Shown one piece after another: positions 59,507-64,000 of a stretch of DNA of 64,000 bases. Where the stretch lies: positions 1-64,000 of the forward strand of contig JBBRMR010000004.1 in the NCBI GenBank assembly GCA_038230735.1. Reading direction: 5' to 3'. The DNA comes from Arcicella sp038230735. GTDB lineage: Bacteria > Bacteroidota > Bacteroidia > Cytophagales > Spirosomataceae. A program made the translations under genes and the position numbers. Numbering within the stretch: position 1 is the stretch's first letter; each line of letters starts with the position of its first letter. Below the pieces are notes generated by a model, which was not told the origin of the DNA, did not search any database, and saw nothing but the letters and a program-made list of their open reading frames with translations.

Positions 59507-60739
59507 TTAAGAAATTTTTACGGCAATTCTATGACATGAATTATTGAGATAACCCCCTGGATTCCAAGCGGGTATCACCATGGGTTGAGCAATTCCGTTG
59601 CTATCGGTGGCTTTTGCCCAAACTTCATAATATCCTTTTTGAGGGAAGTTAATTTTTGTCGTCCATTGTTGCCAAGCTAATCTATTTTTGGGTTTTTCTA
59701 ATTTGCATTTTTGCCAAGTTGCTCCAAAATCAATCGAAATATTCATTTCAGCCACTTCAAAGTCTCCCGCCCAAGCGTGTCCCCGTACCTCAAGTGATTG
59801 TTTTTCCGTTAAAATTACCCCCGTTTTTGGGTAAGTAATCACCGATTTTACGGGCATTGATTCAATAATTTTAAAATCACTATCCGCCAACTTTTCACCC
59901 GCTTCAATCGGATATTTGGGTACTCGATAACTGTGTCCCGTCATTTTTTCACCGTCATGAATTTTATTTCTAATCACAATTTTTGAGAGCCATTTTCCCG
60001 AAACTGAAGCGGGATAACCACCCACCACCAACCGCAACGGAAAGCCATGCAACAGCGGAATATCCTGCCCGTTCATTGCCCAAGCCAAAAGCGTTTCATC
60101 TTCAAGGGCTTTCTTCATGGGTACGCCTCTTGAAATGGCTGATTTTGTGGGGTCGTTGCTCAAATGAGTATCTTTTCCGTAATAACCGATATATACCGCA
60201 TCGTCTTTTATTCCTGCACTTTCCAACACATCACGTAGGCGTACTCCCGTCCATTCTGCACAACTTACTGCTCCATCTTGCCATTGATTTCCAGCGGTTT
60301 GGGGCGTGAAACCATAGCGTCCATTACCCCCACATTCCATCGTGAGTTGGTAGGTGTAACTCTTAAATTTAGTTTTTAAGTCATTGATAGTGAATACTTT
60401 ACGAGTTTTTGCTGATTCACCTTCAATGACTAATTCCCATTTGGAAACATTGATATTTTCGGGTAAATTACCATTGTTTCTTACGAACATTTTATCAGCG
60501 GGTGTAACTATGTCATCCAGTAAATGCGGAGGTGTTTCGATGTTCAAAGGGCGGTCATTGAGGAGCATCATCTCCTTATTTTTACCCGCTGGTAAATCAA
60601 CTTTATGAAAGGCTTCTTCTCCTAAAATAGTGGTATTCTGAGGAATGTTTTTGGCAAAAACTACCTCGCTCCCCAACACTGAAACGAGTCCCAAAACACT
60701 TTTTTGAATAAATCCTCGACGATTATTATTGGTTTTCAT
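59507..60739 (-). CDS. Molybdopterin sulfite dehydrogenase (SorA/SoxC type)
   Basis: A 410-residue periplasmic molybdenum enzyme oxidising sulfite to sulfate. The N-terminus (NNRRGFIQKSVLGLV) looks like a Tat signal. The molybdenum-ligand Cys is in TMECGGNGRYGF (about 135); AEWTGVRLRDVLE (about 162) and HGFPLRLVVGGYPASVSGKW (about 227) bind the cofactor; the Mo-co dimerisation domain spans about 290-410. It is flanked by a cytochrome c, an exporter and an SsuD-like enzyme, giving a sulfonate-to-sulfate pathway. Confidence 0.9.
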   Translation of the reverse strand: MKTNNNRRGFIQKSVLGLVSVLGSEVVFAKNIPQNTTILGEEAFHKVDLPAGKNKEMMLLNDRPLNIETPPHLLDDIVTPADKMFVRNNGNLPENINVSKWELVIEGESAKTRKVFTINDLKTKFKSYTYQLTMECGGNGRYGFTPQTAGNQWQDGAVSCAEWTGVRLRDVLESAGIKDDAVYIGYYGKDTHLSNDPTKSAISRGVPMKKALEDETLLAWAMNGQDIPLLHGFPLRLVVGGYPASVSGKWLSKIVIRNKIHDGEKMTGHSYRVPKYPIEAGEKLADSDFKIIESMPVKSVITYPKTGVILTEKQSLEVRGHAWAGDFEVAEMNISIDFGATWQKCKLEKPKNRLAWQQWTTKINFPQKGYYEVWAKATDSNGIAQPMVIPAWNPGGYLNNSCHRIAVKIS

Positions 60740-60745
60740 GGATAC

Positions 60746-61678
60746 TTAAATTTGAAAATGTGTAACGTAATATAATGATAATAAGCAAATAACAACCCAA
60801 ATCCCAACCGCTTGAATGATCACTTTTTGCCCGATTGATTTGATACTTACGAGTGAAATTCCAGAGCCAATTAAAAATAAACTGACCACCATCATTTGCT
60901 TCGACACTCTGTATAAAACGGTGTAAATATCCACAAAATTTGGGAAAAAACTAAATAAACATGAAGCCAACACAAAACCAATAATAAAGGTAGGAATTTT
61001 GAAACTCTCTCTATTTTCGGTAAAGCCCAAAACCAAAAATAAGGAGACTGGAATTATCCATAAAATACGAAGCATTTTGGTAATGGAAGCAATTTTAAGG
61101 GCTACTTCGCCATACTTTGCTGATGCCCCCACCACTGAACTGGTATCGTGAATGGCGATGGCTGCCCAAGTTCCAAATTGCTCTTGGGTTAATCCTAAAT
61201 AGTGTCCAATGGTTGGAAAAATGATTAATGCAATGGCATTTAATAAGAAAACCATTCCTGTTGAAACGGATAATTGATTGGAATCTGCCTTGATTACAGA
61301 ACCGATTGCGGCAATGGCACTTCCTCCACAAATGGCTGTTCCACTGGCGATTAGTAAGGTTATTTTGGAATCTAATTTCAATAATCTACCCAATAAAATT
61401 CCACCTCCTAACGCAATTAAAACAAAAATGGTGGTAGTGCCAATATTTTGTTGTCCCGCCTTCAATAAAACTTGAATATTGATGCCAAATCCTAAGCCAA
61501 TTACGGAGGTTTTGAGTAAATATCCGCCCCATTGATTAGTGAAATTTACGACAGGATTTTCAATAATTAAGGCAAAAACTAAACCCAATAATAATGCCCA
61601 AGTTGAGTTTACGAAAGGAAATAAACAGATGGTGATTAAAAAGACTAATATTAATTTTTGTGGTTTCATAAGGCTCAA
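60746..61678 (-). CDS. YeiH/PSE family putative sulfate exporter
   Basis: A 310-residue membrane protein with about ten helices. VIGLGFGINIQVLLKAGQQN (about 60-79), ASGTAICGGSAIAAIGSVIK (about 108) and AAIAIHDTSSVVGASAKYG (about 170) are the family landmarks. The family (UPF0324) is annotated as a putative sulfate or sulfonate-related exporter. First gene of the operon, 6 bp before the sulfite dehydrogenase; it would remove the sulfate or sulfite produced. This role is inference. Confidence 0.88.
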   Translation of the reverse strand: MSLMKPQKLILVFLITICLFPFVNSTWALLLGLVFALIIENPVVNFTNQWGGYLLKTSVIGLGFGINIQVLLKAGQQNIGTTTIFVLIALGGGILLGRLLKLDSKITLLIASGTAICGGSAIAAIGSVIKADSNQLSVSTGMVFLLNAIALIIFPTIGHYLGLTQEQFGTWAAIAIHDTSSVVGASAKYGEVALKIASITKMLRILWIIPVSLFLVLGFTENRESFKIPTFIIGFVLASCLFSFFPNFVDIYTVLYRVSKQMMVVSLFLIGSGISLVSIKSIGQKVIIQAVGIWVVICLLSLYYVTHFQI

Positions 61679-62028
61679 AGTTCATAGATTATTTTGAAAC
61701 AACCAAAAATTATTATCAATACAGTGCTAAAATTATCCTAATTATAGTATTTACAAAAGAATAATTAGAACTATTCACTTTTATGTTAAAATATAAAACT
61801 ATTTAGTTGATAGATTAAATAGAATATAATAATTTTGAAAATATATAAACTAATTCCAGCAACAATAGCAGGTCAGAGTAGTTTTTTAAAGTATCAAATA
61901 ATTGGCTAATTACATGAAAGGTTTTCTAAGTGTAAATACTTTATTTGTATAAAATTTTCTTTGTTAAATTATATTTCTAATTTTGGATTTCAAACACTAT
62001 TCCCACTTTTCAAATAATCAATAATCCC
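61679..62028. other. Divergent intergenic region before the TonB receptor
   Basis: A 350-bp AT-rich gap between the sulfur operon and the TonB receptor gene. A TAATTTTG box (61978-61985) on the plus strand would serve the receptor. I saw no riboswitch, repeat arm or gene in the remainder. Confidence 0.5.
61978..61985 (+). promoter_or_regulatory. -7 promoter box of the TonB receptor gene
   Basis: TAATTTTG matches TAnnTTTG, giving a leader of about 37 bases. No clear -33 element. Confidence 0.45.
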
Positions 62029-64000
62029 ATGAAAAAACTTTTTCTCATTCTTCTCAATCTCATTTTTGTAACGTTTTCCTTTGCTCAAAATACGACTATT
62101 CTTGGTAAAATTACGAGTAGCGAAGACAACAGTCCCGTAGCAGGGGCGAGTTTAGCCATCAAAGGCACAGTGTCGGGTACAGTAGCAAACGGCAACGGAA
62201 CTTTTGTGTTGAATACCAATCAAAAATTACCATTTACGCTTAGAGTTTCGGCAGTTGGATTTTTACAGCAAGAAGTCGTTGTAAAAAATGCCGATAACTT
62301 AAACATTACTTTAAAAGAAAATACTGGAACTTTGGAAGAAGTGCAAGTTACGGGTAATCGTGTGGAAGAAAGCATCACCAAAGCACCCGTTACCGTAGAA
62401 AAATTAGGGGTAAAGCAAATCATGAACGGTGCTTCGGCAGATGTATATAGTTTGTTGCAAAACCTCAAAGGTGTTGATTTATTGACGCAAAGTTTGGGCT
62501 TTAAGTCGGTGAATATCAGAGGGTTTGGGGCAAATAACAACAATCGTTTCGTGCAATTAACCGATGGCATGGACAACCGTTCGCCAGGTTTTGGCTTTGG
62601 TTTTGGCAATGCCGCTGGGGTTTCGGATATTGATATTGAAAGTATCGAAATCTTGCCTGGGGCATCGTCTGCATTATACGGTCCAGATGCTTTGCAGGGT
62701 TTAATGCTCACTAAAACGAAATCTCCTTTTGAATATCAAGGGCTTTCGGCACAAGCAAAATTGGGCGTAAATAACATCGGCAAGAACAATTTTGGAGCAA
62801 AACCTTATACGGATTTTGCCATACGCTACGCCCAACAATTGGGTAAAAATGTCGCTTTCAAAGTTAATTTACAAACGGTGAATGGAACGGATTTTATTGC
62901 CGATAATTACGATGACCGTTCGCACCGAGGCAGACCAGGTTTCTTTGTGTTAGAAAACAATGCCGTGAAATTGGGCTTTACGCCAAATAACAATCCATCG
63001 ACTAACCTTTCTTATGATGGCGTAAATATTTATGGTGATGATTTCAATAATAGTGGGGCGTTCACTTTCCCAGCCGTCTATCCAACTGCCCCTGCTTTAG
63101 CGGGCAAGACCGTAACACGCACGGGTTACACGGAACTTGATTTATTACAAAATGGCGGACAATTCAAAAGTCTTCGGGCAAATGTGGCTCTCCATGTGAA
63201 ATTAACCGATAAAATTGAGGCGATTGGGGCTTGGTATTATGGCAATGGAAATTTTATCAGAACGGCGGGTTTTAGAGAATATTATCCAGATTATAATCGT
63301 CACCAAATTAAGTTGGAATTGCGTGCCGATGAATGGTTTTTGAGAGGATACACTACCATGCAAGCTGCAGAGGGCTATAATTTGGGAAACTTAGCTCAAA
63401 GAATGTTACAAATCAATAAGCCAACTGCCGCTTGGGGTGCAGCATTTGGGGCAGCTTACGGAGCAAATGGTGGTAACATTACCGATGCCAGAAATATGGC
63501 TGATGCAGGGAAATTCTTGCCAGGGGATGCCAATTTTACCAAATATTACAGTGATTTATCAAATACCTTAACTACCGATTTTATCCCAGGAAGCACTTCC
63601 GTTAGAGGGGTTCGGGTCTTGGATAATTCGTCTTTAACGCACGTAGAGGGAATGTATAATTTCAAGAAAATCTTACCCGAAGCCTTTGAAATCATCACGG
63701 GGGTGAGTTTCAGACGGTATAATTTATTGACAAAAAAGACGATTTTTCCAGTTAGTAAAATTGATGGTAGTGAGTTTACGATTAATGAATACGGTTTCTA
63801 TACCCAAGGTTCGGTGAAAATCAAATTATCGGATAATATCACTTTTAAGCCAATTGTGGCGGTTCGTTACGATAAAAACCAGTATTTTGACGGTGGATTT
63901 ACGCCAAGAGTTTCGGGTATTTTGACGGTGGGACAACATAATTTCCGTGCTTCGTGGCAATCTGCCTTCCGTAATCCTTCGCCAAACCAATTATTGGCAG
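62029..64000 (+). CDS. TonB-dependent receptor, C-terminus beyond the window
   Basis: An open frame of at least 657 codons runs off the right end. Signal peptide MKKLFLILLNLIFVTFSFAQ; carboxypeptidase-like beta-sandwich (about 22-100, GKITSSEDNSPVAGASLAIK); plug domain (about 105-220) with VNIRGFGANNNNRFVQLTDG (about 162) and IEILPGASSALYGPDALQGL (about 205), then barrel strands. This is the SusC-like layout of Bacteroidota outer-membrane importers. The gene is divergent from the sulfur operon, and might import sulfonates or siderophores; a SusD gene would lie beyond the window if present. Confidence 0.92.
   Translation, partial: MKKLFLILLNLIFVTFSFAQNTTILGKITSSEDNSPVAGASLAIKGTVSGTVANGNGTFVLNTNQKLPFTLRVSAVGFLQQEVVVKNADNLNITLKENTGTLEEVQVTGNRVEESITKAPVTVEKLGVKQIMNGASADVYSLLQNLKGVDLLTQSLGFKSVNIRGFGANNNNRFVQLTDGMDNRSPGFGFGFGNAAGVSDIDIESIEILPGASSALYGPDALQGLMLTKTKSPFEYQGLSAQAKLGVNNIGKNNFGAKPYTDFAIRYAQQLGKNVAFKVNLQTVNGTDFIADNYDDRSHRGRPGFFVLENNAVKLGFTPNNNPSTNLSYDGVNIYGDDFNNSGAFTFPAVYPTAPALAGKTVTRTGYTELDLLQNGGQFKSLRANVALHVKLTDKIEAIGAWYYGNGNFIRTAGFREYYPDYNRHQIKLELRADEWFLRGYTTMQAAEGYNLGNLAQRMLQINKPTAAWGAAFGAAYGANGGNITDARNMADAGKFLPGDANFTKYYSDLSNTLTTDFIPGSTSVRGVRVLDNSSLTHVEGMYNFKKILPEAFEIITGVSFRRYNLLTKKTIFPVSKIDGSEFTINEYGFYTQGSVKIKLSDNITFKPIVAVRYDKNQYFDGGFTPRVSGILTVGQHNFRASWQSAFRNPSPNQLLA

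Noticed and set aside
62220..62711. 163-residue open frame antisense to the TonB receptor
   Set aside because: It mirrors the conserved plug domain of the receptor on the other strand.

Overview
The window is a stretch of chromosome from a low-GC member of the Bacteroidota, most likely a Cytophagia-type bacterium (Emticicia/Arcicella-like; genus is inference). The reasons are: genes start without Shine-Dalgarno sequences; promoters carry the Bacteroidota -7 box TAnnTTTG; one secreted protein ends in a type IX secretion (T9SS) sorting domain; there is a Bacteroidota-type tyrosine recombinase and a SusC-type TonB receptor with a carboxypeptidase-like N-terminal domain. I saw no rRNA, tRNA or CRISPR array.

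Layout. 1-2.5 kb: the edge of an integrated element, with an unrecognised cargo protein running off the left end and a tyrosine recombinase. 2.5-2.9 kb: two candidate small RNAs, one with an H-type pseudoknot and its own terminator. 3-13 kb: acyl-CoA synthetase, a T9SS cargo protein, a BNR-repeat protein, an ABC exporter, an EamA transporter, a cytochrome c and a sorbosone-dehydrogenase-like protein. 13-31 kb: mostly housekeeping genes (LMW phosphatase, gpmI, purK-purE, speA, mpl-trpA, der, era, carA, a GlcNAc kinase), with carA behind a leader peptide and attenuator. 32-44 kb: thiL, an acyltransferase, a rhodanese-thioredoxin fusion, enolase and ftsB/divIC separated by an HNH gene, aroA, a CysG N-terminal-type siroheme enzyme, feoB and feoA. 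44-50.5 kb: a cytochrome c maturation operon (ccmB, C, D, E, F) invaded twice, once by a decayed gene pair with a PD-(D/E)XK-like nuclease and once by a PIN toxin-antitoxin module. 51-57 kb: a CNNM/CorC protein, isochorismate synthase and bioF-bioD-bioA. 57-61.7 kb: a sulfonate-sulfur operon (sulfate exporter, sulfite dehydrogenase, cytochrome c, SsuD-like monooxygenase, GyrI-like protein). 62-64 kb: a TonB receptor cut by the window end.

The most striking pattern is a set of short, paired inverted DNA arms belonging to at least eight sequence families. They sit in most of the longer intergenic gaps, very often starting on or directly after a stop codon or ending just before a start codon. 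At three sites they have entered coding sequence: inside bioF, inside a cytochrome gene, and as the C-terminus of the isochorismate synthase. Several arms are perfect over 19 to 26 bp, some enclose a transcription terminator, and unrelated families share the same arm-spacer-arm layout. I consider this the best candidate for an undescribed system in the window; it may be a transposed or templated repeat comparable to REP/MITE elements.
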